A stretch of DNA of 6,051 bases from Candidatus Bathyarchaeota archaeon (GCA_020345945.1 CP070773.1:146207-152257), one strand, 5' to 3'. Positions 1-5,993 are shown, numbered from the stretch's first letter. Translations and numbers: made by a program. Notes: generated from the sequence alone by a model not told the origin.

Positions 1-258
1 TCCACATCCTAAGTCGAGAGAGTATCTTACCGTGGGAGGCATCATACCTCTTACCAAGACTGGGACGGATCTCTTCATAATATCAAATCTTTTACGATAG
101 CCTGGATCCGTCATCTTTGACCACCAAAGATGAAGCGGATGCCCTGGACTCAAAACGTTGCTCGCACGATACTTCCTTAGATATTCAAGGTCAAAGGTCT
201 CCTCATCAGAAAAGGCAGAACTACAGCTAGGACACTTCAAACCGATCCTGCTCTTCAC
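1..258 (-). CDS. SAM-dependent methyltransferase, N-terminal part (runs off the left edge)
   Basis: Reading the minus strand from a GTG at 258 gives 86 open codons to the window edge. The last visible residues are LDLGCG (81-86), the glycine-rich motif I that binds S-adenosylmethionine in class I methyltransferases. Near the N-terminus is one CPSC pair (residues 9-12), as in methyltransferases with an N-terminal zinc-binding segment, but I see no second Cys pair before motif I, so a zinc ribbon is not proved. An in-frame TAA lies at 262-264, two codons before the GTG, so the start is confined to GTG 258 or a later TTG (codon 7). No Shine-Dalgarno is evident. It lies 138 bp downstream of the radical SAM gene on the same strand, suggesting a modifying role in the same sugar or lipid pathway. 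The substrate cannot be read from this fragment. The methyltransferase class is fairly sure; the rest is open. Confidence 0.75.
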   Translation of the reverse strand, partial: MKSRIGLKCPSCSSAFSDEETFDLEYLRKYRASNVLSPGHPLHLWWSKMTDPGYRKRFDIMKRSVPVLVRGMMPPTVRYSLDLGCG

Positions 259-261
259 TGA

Positions 262-345
262 TTACAAGTTTTCAACAAAGAAAAGTTCTTCATCAATTAA
301 CCAGTATTTCAAATCATAGTACCCAGATCTTATACACGCGGTCAT
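262..345 (-). other. Possible 27-codon ORF just upstream of, and in frame with, the methyltransferase
   Basis: An ATG at 345 opens 27 codons ending at the TAA of 262-264. Only one codon (TCA) separates this stop from the methyltransferase GTG at 258, and both are in the same frame. The peptide is acidic and aromatic toward its end (residues 18-27 read DEELFFVENL). It resembles no family I know. It may be chance, a leader ORF, or the real N-terminus of the methyltransferase cut off by a stop. No strong ribosome binding site precedes it. Confidence 0.15.
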
Positions 346-363
346 TTCTCAGAAGATTAGGCT

Positions 364-383
364 TGTTCGAGACTAGGCGAACA
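364..383 (-). repeat. Inverted repeat just after the radical SAM stop codon
   Basis: Plus-strand TGTTCG at 364-369 pairs perfectly with CGAACA at 378-383 around an 8-nt loop. In minus-strand RNA the hairpin begins 13 nt after the radical SAM stop codon at 397. It is not followed by a T-run, so it is not a classical intrinsic terminator. It could be a 3'-end stabilising or processing structure, or chance. Confidence 0.35.
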
Positions 384-396
384 GACGATATCTCTT

Positions 397-1875
397 TCAA
401 AGACCCCTTATTCTCTGGAAAAGTGACTTCACCCTCTCCTCTAGGAACGAGTAGACTAGTATCTCATAGGGGTGTTTCAGATTTCGTCGTCTCGCTCTGA
501 GCTTGAACAGTGTTTTTATTAGCTTTAGATCCAGTCTTCCTGGGAACCTCTTTGAGTCGTTGTAGAACCCTTGGTATCGGACTACCGCTCTCGTCTTGAG
601 GGGATCCACCCAAGGCGTCTCCAACTTCACCATGTATCTATCCATTATCTCCCAGTCCTTCGTGTTTTCCGGCTCATTGAACCCATATCTGGTAGCCATT
701 TCGTAGAGGGGTGTCCCAGGATAGGGGATGTATATGCCAAGCTTCGGGTTGAAGAGTTCCGAATACTCTCCGTAGATTTCTTCAAGATCGAAGATGAACT
801 CGACCGTATCCATAATCTCATCCCAAGTCTCGGTGGGAAATCCGATGATGAAGGAGTAGTTCACTGGGACCTGATACTTGGCAAAGTATCTGGTGGTCTG
901 AACAATCCGCTTCACATTGAAGCCTTTCGTGATCATTCTTAGTATTCTATCGCTTCCCGACTCTGCTCCTAGATGGAGCCTGAAACAATCGGTCTCAGAG
1001 ATTCTTCGTGCTACTTCCTCGGTGATAGCGTCTATCCTTGGTTCGCCGAACCAACCAAGTTTGATTGCATCAACAATCTGGAGCGCCCGTCTAGGGTCGA
1101 CAAAGAGGTTATCATCGATAAAGAATACGCCGCCTATATCGAATTCCTCTTTCAGGTCCTGTATCTCTGAGACCACATGCCGAAGGGACTTCTTTCTCCA
1201 GGATTGATTCTCTGCGGCTTGGTTGTAGCAGAAACCGCATCGATAGGGGCAGCCTCTTGAGGTCTCATAGGTGAGTATTCGGTCGCAGCCATCTTGGTTG
1301 AAAAGGTAGTCTTTGAGATCTACTAGATGCCAGCCTGTCAGATATTCGTCAAGTCTCTTGATCTTCGGTCTGGAGGGATTGATGTGGACTCTGCCGTTCT
1401 CCTTGTAGCCTAGACCTCTGACCTTTGAGATAGGTCTCTTCCCCTCTAATGCCTCAGCAAGCTCTACAGCTGTCTCCTCACCTTCCCCAATGACTACGAA
1501 ATCAATGAAGCTCTCTTGGAGACATTGACGGGGAAGAAGCGTCGGGTGAACTCCTCCCCAGACTACCTTCACATCACACCGGTCCTTGAGTCTCATGCTG
1601 AACTCGACAGAATCGGCGGTCTGCTTTCCTGTCAACACCGAGATACCGACAAAGAGAGGATCATCCTGATCTACTATCCTAACAAACCTCTCTAAATCAA
1701 CGTCAAGTCTTCTGCTCTCAAGATTATGAAGAACCCTAACTTCATACCCTGCTTGTTCCAGAGACCCTCCTACTCGGAGAAGACCATGAGGAACATTCCT
1801 ATGTTCCGTCGGATCTGCATCTATCTTTACCAGATCAATCATTCCACAATATCCCTTTTCACCAATTATGGACAC
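397..1875 (-). CDS. B12-binding-domain radical SAM protein
   Basis: A 492-residue protein with the layout of the B12-binding radical SAM (BchE-like) family. The N-terminal part (about 12-150) is a Rossmann-like cobalamin-binding domain with LLRVGGSLEQAGYEV at 32-46, WGGVHPT at 106-112 and VIGEGEE at 128-134. The radical SAM core follows: C209-x3-C213-x2-C216 (SRGCPYRCGFC) for the 4Fe-4S cluster, FFIDDNLF at 251-258, GAESGSDRIL at 303-312 and IIGFPTET at 343-350. The C-terminal about 100 residues are basic and unassigned. Such enzymes cleave SAM to a 5'-deoxyadenosyl radical, and many methylate or rearrange unactivated carbons; the substrate here is unknown. GTG 1875 is the only upstream start, since an in-frame TAG precedes it. 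ATG 1842 (codon 12) lies where family members normally begin (MIDLVKIDAD) and is preceded by AAGGG, so the true protein may be 481 residues. It sits between a GT39-like enzyme and a methyltransferase, suggesting a sugar or lipid modification. Confidence 0.9.
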   Translation of the reverse strand: MSIIGEKGYCGMIDLVKIDADPTEHRNVPHGLLRVGGSLEQAGYEVRVLHNLESRRLDVDLERFVRIVDQDDPLFVGISVLTGKQTADSVEFSMRLKDRCDVKVVWGGVHPTLLPRQCLQESFIDFVVIGEGEETAVELAEALEGKRPISKVRGLGYKENGRVHINPSRPKIKRLDEYLTGWHLVDLKDYLFNQDGCDRILTYETSRGCPYRCGFCYNQAAENQSWRKKSLRHVVSEIQDLKEEFDIGGVFFIDDNLFVDPRRALQIVDAIKLGWFGEPRIDAITEEVARRISETDCFRLHLGAESGSDRILRMITKGFNVKRIVQTTRYFAKYQVPVNYSFIIGFPTETWDEIMDTVEFIFDLEEIYGEYSELFNPKLGIYIPYPGTPLYEMATRYGFNEPENTKDWEIMDRYMVKLETPWVDPLKTRAVVRYQGFYNDSKRFPGRLDLKLIKTLFKLRARRRNLKHPYEILVYSFLEERVKSLFQRIRGL

Positions 1876-1881
1876 TCCAGA

Positions 1882-1914
1882 CTTAGTATGCTAAGGAGTT
1901 TTTATCCCCTCCTT
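1882..1914 (-). promoter_or_regulatory. Candidate promoter/operator with two overlapping inverted repeats
   Basis: On the minus strand a GATAAAA stretch lies at about 1905-1899, roughly 25-30 bp before GTG 1875, the distance expected between an archaeal TATA box and a start site. It is enclosed by the inverted repeat AAGGAG (1893-1898) and CTCCTT (1909-1914). A second repeat, CTTAG (1882-1886) with CTAAG (1891-1895), overlaps the first by three bases, so the two stems would be mutually exclusive in RNA. This could be a TATA box flanked by an operator, or a switchable leader if transcription reads through from 2012. The arms are short, so confidence is low. Confidence 0.3.
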
Positions 1915-2011
1915 CTATGTAATCTTTAGGTAAGAGAACACATTCTTGGAAATGATACTAATTCAGACCACATTCACAACTCTTGCCGAGAAATGAAATA
2001 TCTTTCTGGAT

Positions 2012-3373
2012 TCAATACCTTTCTATCAAGCTTCCCCTCACAAGAACATAAACATCTCTCTCGCGCACTATAGCGCGAAAAAATTTCACCACCTTGAAAT
2101 CATGCTCTTTAAGGTACATATCGATAGGAGGCTTACTCAAGTACGACTTCTGCAGGATTACAATGTGTATATTGTCGGGAATCCTCGACCCGTCAACAGC
2201 CATCTCAGCCTCCCACTCCCGGTACATGGCATGACCTTTACCCCATTCTGAAGGGAATAAGTAGTAGGTGAAAGTAAACTCGTGAGTGAGAATCCGACCC
2301 TTCCTTAGGTAACGATATACTACAGGTCCTATCTCATCGACAATCTGTCTCCTAGTTATTCCTGGGCTGGCGATTACAAGCTCATTTCTCCACATATACC
2401 AGAGATTGGTTATAGACAACACCAAAATGAGAATTACAAGAATCCGACCAGTTGATAACTGAAGGCTTTTTAGAAGCTTTCTGTTCACAAGGTTCTTCAT
2501 ACCGATTAGAGTCTGCCAGAACCTGCAAGAAACCAAAGCTAGAAACGGAAAAGAAGAGTAGACATAGTGGTTTCCTCTAAGCTCTACACATCCGTGAAGT
2601 AGGAAAATTACAGAGAATAAACAAAGAAACTTAATGTCTGTTTTCTCCCGAAGTAGGATGGAACACATGCCTGTAAAGAACAGGATGGGATTGGAGATGA
2701 AGAGTACCCAAATATAAGCTGGCACGTAGTGAACTCCTTTTCCTCCGAGGACTCTCATACCGAACTGAAATAATAGTAAATAGAGGAAGAATAGGGAGAT
2801 ACCGCTTCCTATCCAGAACCTCTTTGATCGTATCGCCTCCCTTTTATGGATCATAACTGCGAGGAATACCGCTGGCAGGATGATAAGACCGTGATGCTTA
2901 GAAAGAACCGCCAGTCCCCCGAGGATGCCTGCACAGAGGTACTTCTCGTTCAAAGCAGCGTATGAACAGGAAAACATGAAGAATAGCGTAACTCCTTCGA
3001 AAACCGCCCTTCCTGAGGTGGCTAGAAATGGGTATGTAGAGAGAAGTGAGACAGTCGCGAGAGCTGCCGGCCCAAATCCGTAATGTTCTCTCGCTACAAC
3101 GAAAAGAAGACCTACTGTAAGAGAACCGAGGAGGATATCTGGAATCCGCAAACCAAAGTCTGTCGGAAGAAGGGTATATGCGAGATCCATCAACATGAAT
3201 CCAAGAGGGGGATCATTCCCCCACCAGCGCGTACGCAGAAGCCAGATAAGCTTATGCCGTTCATTACCCATAATCGGCCAATTCCAAGTAACCGAAGAGA
3301 CGACAAAGAGAGACAATACTGAAACGATTAGAATATCCCTAATTCTTGAAACCGATCTCTGCTTGGTATCCAT
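2012..3373 (-). CDS. GT39-like membrane glycosyltransferase (ArnT/PMT_2-type)
   Basis: A 453-residue polytopic membrane protein with about 11-12 hydrophobic segments between residues 12 and 327, then a roughly 125-residue soluble C-terminal part. The order fits GT-C glycosyltransferases of the GT39/PMT_2 type, which move a sugar from a polyprenyl-phosphate carrier to a protein, lipid or glycan outside the membrane. A first outer loop (33-57) has NERH and GNDPPLG, followed by LRIPDILLGSLTVGLLFVVAREHYG (75-99), the GRAVFEG segment (121-127) matching the family's R-x4-D/E helix start, and GGLAVLSKHHGLIILP (152-167), matching the usual G-LA-L-K helix pair. The loop-1 acidic pair, usually DE, reads N37-E38 here. 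Start ATG 3373 is preceded by GAGGT 13 nt upstream, a somewhat long spacing. The gap to the upstream SDR gene is 154 bp. Family is fairly sure; donor and acceptor are unknown. Confidence 0.75.
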   Translation of the reverse strand: MDTKQRSVSRIRDILIVSVLSLFVVSSVTWNWPIMGNERHKLIWLLRTRWWGNDPPLGFMLMDLAYTLLPTDFGLRIPDILLGSLTVGLLFVVAREHYGFGPAALATVSLLSTYPFLATSGRAVFEGVTLFFMFSCSYAALNEKYLCAGILGGLAVLSKHHGLIILPAVFLAVMIHKREAIRSKRFWIGSGISLFFLYLLLFQFGMRVLGGKGVHYVPAYIWVLFISNPILFFTGMCSILLREKTDIKFLCLFSVIFLLHGCVELRGNHYVYSSFPFLALVSCRFWQTLIGMKNLVNRKLLKSLQLSTGRILVILILVLSITNLWYMWRNELVIASPGITRRQIVDEIGPVVYRYLRKGRILTHEFTFTYYLFPSEWGKGHAMYREWEAEMAVDGSRIPDNIHIVILQKSYLSKPPIDMYLKEHDFKVVKFFRAIVRERDVYVLVRGSLIERY

Positions 3374-3424
3374 TATCAGAATCGTTACCTCATGAGAAAA
3401 GATAGACGACGAAAATGACTAGTC

Positions 3425-3458
3425 ACAGAATACGTTCTTCTAATATCCGATATTCTGT
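3425..3458. repeat. Nested inverted repeats in the gap between the SDR and GT39-like genes
   Basis: ACAGAATA at 3425-3432 pairs perfectly with TATTCTGT at 3451-3458 (8-bp arms, 18-nt spacer). Inside, AATATC (3442-3447) and GATATT (3449-3454) form a second near-perfect palindrome around one base and share four bases with the outer arm. The block lies 52-85 bp before ATG 3373. It could be an operator for the GT39-like gene or a 3'-end structure of the SDR transcript. No clear TATA box was found beside it. The rest of the 154-bp gap (3374-3527) shows no other signal except an open frame described in the findings. Confidence 0.35.
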
Positions 3459-3527
3459 ACTTGAAATACAAAGTGTTTGGTCTCACGTCAATCTTGACTA
3501 CACCGTTGCCACCGTGTATCTTAGGAA

Positions 3528-4571
3528 TCAGTTTAGGGAGCAACCCTTGAACCACTCAGCGGTCATCTTCAGTCCCTCATCTAGTTTTGTCGATGGACTC
3601 CACTTCAGATACTCTCTGGCTCTAGAAATGTCTGGACAGCGTCTCACCGGGTCATCGACAGGAAGCGGTAGAAAAGTTATCGGAGAGTTACTCTCTGTCA
3701 ATCTCTTGATCAATTGAGCTAGTTCTATTATTCGGATCTCTTCTTCACTGCCTATGTTGATTACTTGACCTGTAAGGTTTGGGAAAGCTGCCAACCGAAG
3801 AAGCCCCTCTACTTGGTCGGTTACATAGAGAAAACTCCTTGTCTGTCTCCCGTCGCCGAAAATCGTAATCGACTTGCTTCTCAATGCCTGACTGACAAAT
3901 CTGGAAACCACTCTTCCATATGTGTCTCCAGCACGTAGTCTAGGACCGTAGGTATTGAAGATACGAGCAATCCGAGTATCAAGTCCATGTTGTCTATGGT
4001 AGGCAAATACGAAGGCTTCTCCGCACCGCTTGGCCTCATCATAGCATCCCCTCAAGCCTATGGGATTGATATTTCCATTGTAGTTCTCGGCAGTTGGCAC
4101 ATTACCCTCTGTCGGATTCCCGTACACCTCGCTTGTTGATGTGAACAAGAACCTTGACTCATGTCTTTTCGCTATGCCCAGGGCGACCCATATTCCTAGA
4201 GTGTTCGCCTTCAATATTTGTATCGGAAAACTCGCAAACTCAAGTGGAGACGCACGGCTAGCTAGATGCATAACTAGATCAAAATTCCCGTCCAACTCAA
4301 TCGGCTTTGTGATATCGTGTTCAATCAAATTGAAATTTCTCTTACCTCTTAAGTGCTCAATATTGCTTGGGTGCCCGCTTGAGAAGTTATCAATACATAC
4401 TACTTCGGCATCCTGTAGAACAAGAACATCACATATCCATGAACCGAGGAAACCTGATCCCCCCGTGACCAAGACTCTTTGCCCCTTAAACGAAACCCCT
4501 GCCCTACGCAGAGTTTTGTTCAACTCAGTCACCTGCCCATGAATATTTGGAGAGGACACCAAAGGCACCAT
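3528..4571 (-). CDS. NAD-dependent extended SDR, probable UDP-glucuronate decarboxylase (UXS-like)
   Basis: A 347-residue soluble enzyme of the extended short-chain dehydrogenase family. It shows the NAD-binding GGSGFLG at 37-43, acidic residue D61 at the end of strand two, TSTSEVYG at 144-151, the catalytic Y177-x3-K181 (CYDEAKR), RIFNTYGPR at 203-211, GRQTRSF at 241-247 and a DDPVRRCPDI tail motif at 306-315. This set, especially T-S-E before VYG, CYDE-KR and Q-T-R, is that of UDP-xylose synthases, which oxidise UDP-glucuronate at C4, decarboxylate it and re-reduce it to UDP-xylose. Related 4-epimerases or 4,6-dehydratases are the alternative. The Rossmann fold begins only at about residue 32. 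An internal TTG at 4523 (codon 17) has GGTGA 5 nt upstream, whereas ATG 4571 has only a weak AAGGA two bases away, so the real protein may be 331 residues. It heads the leftward genes and diverges from the nucleotidylyltransferase gene. SDR is certain; the decarboxylase call is probable. Confidence 0.88.
   Translation of the reverse strand: MVPLVSSPNIHGQVTELNKTLRRAGVSFKGQRVLVTGGSGFLGSWICDVLVLQDAEVVCIDNFSSGHPSNIEHLRGKRNFNLIEHDITKPIELDGNFDLVMHLASRASPLEFASFPIQILKANTLGIWVALGIAKRHESRFLFTSTSEVYGNPTEGNVPTAENYNGNINPIGLRGCYDEAKRCGEAFVFAYHRQHGLDTRIARIFNTYGPRLRAGDTYGRVVSRFVSQALRSKSITIFGDGRQTRSFLYVTDQVEGLLRLAAFPNLTGQVINIGSEEEIRIIELAQLIKRLTESNSPITFLPLPVDDPVRRCPDISRAREYLKWSPSTKLDEGLKMTAEWFKGCSLN
4521..4533 (-). 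promoter_or_regulatory. Internal Shine-Dalgarno plus TTG, candidate true start of the SDR gene
   Basis: On the minus strand GGTGA (4533-4529) is followed after 5 nt by an in-frame TTG (4523-4521), codon 17 of the longest reading. The same GGTGA-spacer-TTG arrangement starts the divergent gene at 4695. Starting here leaves about 15 residues before the NAD-binding strand, closer to typical for this family than 31. Confidence 0.45.
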
Positions 4572-4640
4572 TATCCTTCTTTTTCTCTTTCCTAGATATT
4601 GTTATCCGCTTTCCTGTTGATTCCTACAGTCACCTAACTC

Positions 4641-4648
4641 TTTTAAAA
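4641..4648. promoter_or_regulatory. Palindromic TATA-like box in the divergent promoter region
   Basis: TTTTAAAA is the most TATA-like element in the 123-bp gap between the divergent SDR and nucleotidylyltransferase genes, and it is self-complementary. Rightwards it would place a transcript start near 4670, about 25 nt before TTG 4695 and upstream of its GGTGA. Leftwards it would give a start near 4618, leaving a leader of roughly 45 nt to ATG 4571 or 95 nt to TTG 4523. It could serve either strand. No start site can be proved from sequence alone. Confidence 0.4.
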
Positions 4649-4683
4649 CCATTCAACCACCCTAAAAGCATACTCGGGACCAA

Positions 4684-4697
4684 GGTGAATTTCTTTG
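4684..4697 (+). promoter_or_regulatory. Shine-Dalgarno GGTGA and TTG start of the nucleotidylyltransferase
   Basis: GGTGA at 4684-4688 lies 6 nt before TTG 4695. The TTG is placed exactly where the family's N-terminus (MKAIILAAG) begins, so this site decides the start although the codon is not ATG. Confidence 0.75.
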
Positions 4698-5843
4698 AAA
4701 GCAATAATCCTAGCGGCTGGTCGAGGAACACGAATGTTCCCTCTGACCTATACAAGACCCAAACATATGCTACCTGTCGCAGGGAAACCAATGCTGGAAC
4801 ACATAGTAGATTTCCTTCGCTCAGCCGATGTGGTCGATCTATCTATCGTAGTCAGACACATGAAAGAGCATATCCAAGACTACTTCAGCGACGGTAGCAG
4901 ATTCAACGTTAAAATTCAATATATTGAACAGACACCTGGAAACCTCGGATTAGCACACGCGGTCAAATGCGCCTCTTCAGTTGTTAAGGACGAAGACGAC
5001 TTCATCGTAATCTTGGGGGATGTCTTGATTGAGTTGGACTTCAGACAGATGCTAGAACAACACAAGTCAAAGAAAGCAAGAGCAACAATCGCACTGGCGA
5101 CAGTAGAAGACCCTCGACCCTTCGGAGTCGTCACCCTCAACGAGGATCTGGAGATCAGACAGCTGGTGGAGAAACCTAGAGTCCCAGCATCGAATCAGGT
5201 GATCACAGGACTTTACATCTTCAACCACGATATTCTAGAAATAATTGACAATCTGAAACCATCTTGGCGTGGGGAATTTGAACTAACTGATGCGATGCAG
5301 AAGATGGTCGAGAAAGAAGGTTCAGTCTATGGGTTCCCTGCAACGAACTGGTGGAAGGACACCGGCAGACCAACCGATCTTTTAGACGCGAACAAGAAGT
5401 TCCTGTCAGAACTCCCTTCATTCTTCATGTTAGGCGAGGTCCAGAAAGGTGCGGAGCTGAGAGGAACCATCCAAATAGACCGAAACACAGTTGTCCAAGA
5501 AGATGCTGAAATAGTTGGCCCAGTCGTCATAGGGAAGGACTGCCAGATAGGACCAGGATGCAAGATCGGTCCTTACGTAGAGATAGGAGACAAAGTCCAA
5601 CTGGTTGAGAACGTTTTACTCAAGAATTCTATTGTCATGAACAACTCGATAATATCAAACGAGACAACGATCTATGACAGCATAATTGGAGAAGACTGCC
5701 AGATAGGACCCAACTGCACTGCTAGGGGAAACAACACAAACTTCGGGATAGTCGTGGGCGATCACTCAACGGTCGGACCACACATCCATTTCAATCCGAA
5801 TAATACTCTGGGACCTCACAGCCGATTCGAAACGAAACTTTAA
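4695..5843 (+). CDS. rmlA: Sugar-1-phosphate nucleotidylyltransferase with beta-helix tail, probable glucose-1-phosphate thymidylyltransferase (RmlA-long type)
   Basis: A 382-residue cytoplasmic enzyme. Residues 1-240 are the nucleotidyltransferase domain: LAAGRGTRMFPLT (6-18) and RPK (21-23) for nucleotide and phosphate binding, LGD with metal ligand D109, LVEKP (157-161), a PSWRGEFELTDA segment (189-200) and WWKDTG (219-224) with the second metal ligand D222. Residues 250 to the end form a left-handed beta-helix of hexapeptide repeats (for example IGPGCKIGPYVEIG). The LGLAHAV, SWRGE-E-TDA and WWKDTG set matches the long RmlA type, which joins glucose-1-phosphate and dTTP into dTDP-glucose and often carries such a tail. 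An archaeal GlmU-like nucleotidylyltransferase/acetyltransferase is the alternative. TTG 4695 with GGTGA 6 nt upstream is a convincing start. A Rossmann SDR gene begins 150 bp downstream, consistent with a dTDP-sugar pathway. The domain call is certain; the exact sugar and nucleotide are inferred. Confidence 0.93.
   Translation: MKAIILAAGRGTRMFPLTYTRPKHMLPVAGKPMLEHIVDFLRSADVVDLSIVVRHMKEHIQDYFSDGSRFNVKIQYIEQTPGNLGLAHAVKCASSVVKDEDDFIVILGDVLIELDFRQMLEQHKSKKARATIALATVEDPRPFGVVTLNEDLEIRQLVEKPRVPASNQVITGLYIFNHDILEIIDNLKPSWRGEFELTDAMQKMVEKEGSVYGFPATNWWKDTGRPTDLLDANKKFLSELPSFFMLGEVQKGAELRGTIQIDRNTVVQEDAEIVGPVVIGKDCQIGPGCKIGPYVEIGDKVQLVENVLLKNSIVMNNSIISNETTIYDSIIGEDCQIGPNCTARGNNTNFGIVVGDHSTVGPHIHFNPNNTLGPHSRFETKL
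5538..5554 (+). repeat. Exact 17-nt direct repeat, copy 1 (within the beta-helix)
   Basis: GACTGCCAGATAGGACC occurs here and again at 5694-5710, in the same codon frame and exactly 156 bp (52 codons) apart. Both copies encode DCQIGP, at residues 282-287 and 334-339 of the beta-helix tail. Confidence 0.9.
5694..5710 (+). repeat. Exact 17-nt direct repeat, copy 2 (within the beta-helix)
   Basis: Second copy of the 17-nt sequence at 5538-5554, again encoding DCQIGP. Flanking DNA is not repeated to the same degree, so the identity is local. Confidence 0.9.
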
Positions 5844-5887
5844 GATGAAAAGAATCCATCATGCGCATAACTCAAGGGTCAAGTAAA

Positions 5888-5908
5888 CGCTAATAGCGAT
5901 GTCTTTTT
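5888..5908 (+). terminator. Possible terminator after the nucleotidylyltransferase gene
   Basis: The perfect dyad CGCTA-A-TAGCG (5888-5898) is followed by TCTTTTT ending at 5908, 45 bp after the TAA stop. The five-T run alone is the kind of signal archaeal RNA polymerase uses. The dyad has a tight centre and would form only a small hairpin. Confidence 0.4.
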
Positions 5909-5939
5909 AGTTCAATTCTTCCTATCAACACTCTGGTAC

Positions 5940-5983
5940 CATATAGGTAATCAATAGATCCGGTTCGACACAAAAATCGGGAG
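5940..5983 (+). promoter_or_regulatory. Candidate promoter and ribosome binding site for the right-edge SDR gene
   Basis: CATATAGG at 5940-5947 is TATA-like and would place a transcript start near 5970. GGGAG at 5979-5983 then lies 10 nt before TTG 5994. With the T-run at 5904-5908 upstream, this suggests the next gene may have its own promoter rather than depend on the nucleotidylyltransferase transcript. Each element is weak alone. Confidence 0.35.
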
Positions 5984-5993
5984 ACACATTAGA

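Noticed and set aside
571..1207. Three plus-strand open frames (571-942, 917-1207, 973-1170) opposite the radical SAM gene
   Set aside because: They lie antisense to well-conserved radical SAM motifs, overlap one another and show no recognisable domain.
3083..3395. Plus-strand open frames opposite the N-terminus of the GT39-like gene
   Set aside because: Antisense to a convincing membrane protein; low-complexity basic translations without a plausible ribosome site or domain.
3502..3516. Short direct repeat ACGGTG-GCA-ACGGTG (minus strand) near the end of the SDR gene
   Set aside because: Only two 6-nt units with a 3-nt spacer; expected by chance in a few kilobases.
3415..3717. Plus-strand 100-codon frame spanning the gap and the 3' end of the SDR gene
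   Set aside because: Mostly antisense to the conserved C-terminal part of the SDR enzyme; no known motif in the translation.
4141..4542. Plus-strand 133-codon frame opposite the UXS-like gene
   Set aside because: Antisense to the catalytic core; Cys- and Ser-rich translation typical of a shadow frame.
4547..4897. Plus-strand 116-codon frame crossing the divergent promoter region into the nucleotidylyltransferase gene
   Set aside because: Overlaps the start of a certain gene in another frame and runs through the promoter region; no motif.
4916..5563. Minus-strand frames inside the nucleotidylyltransferase gene
   Set aside because: Antisense to conserved catalytic and hexapeptide sequence; no independent evidence of coding.
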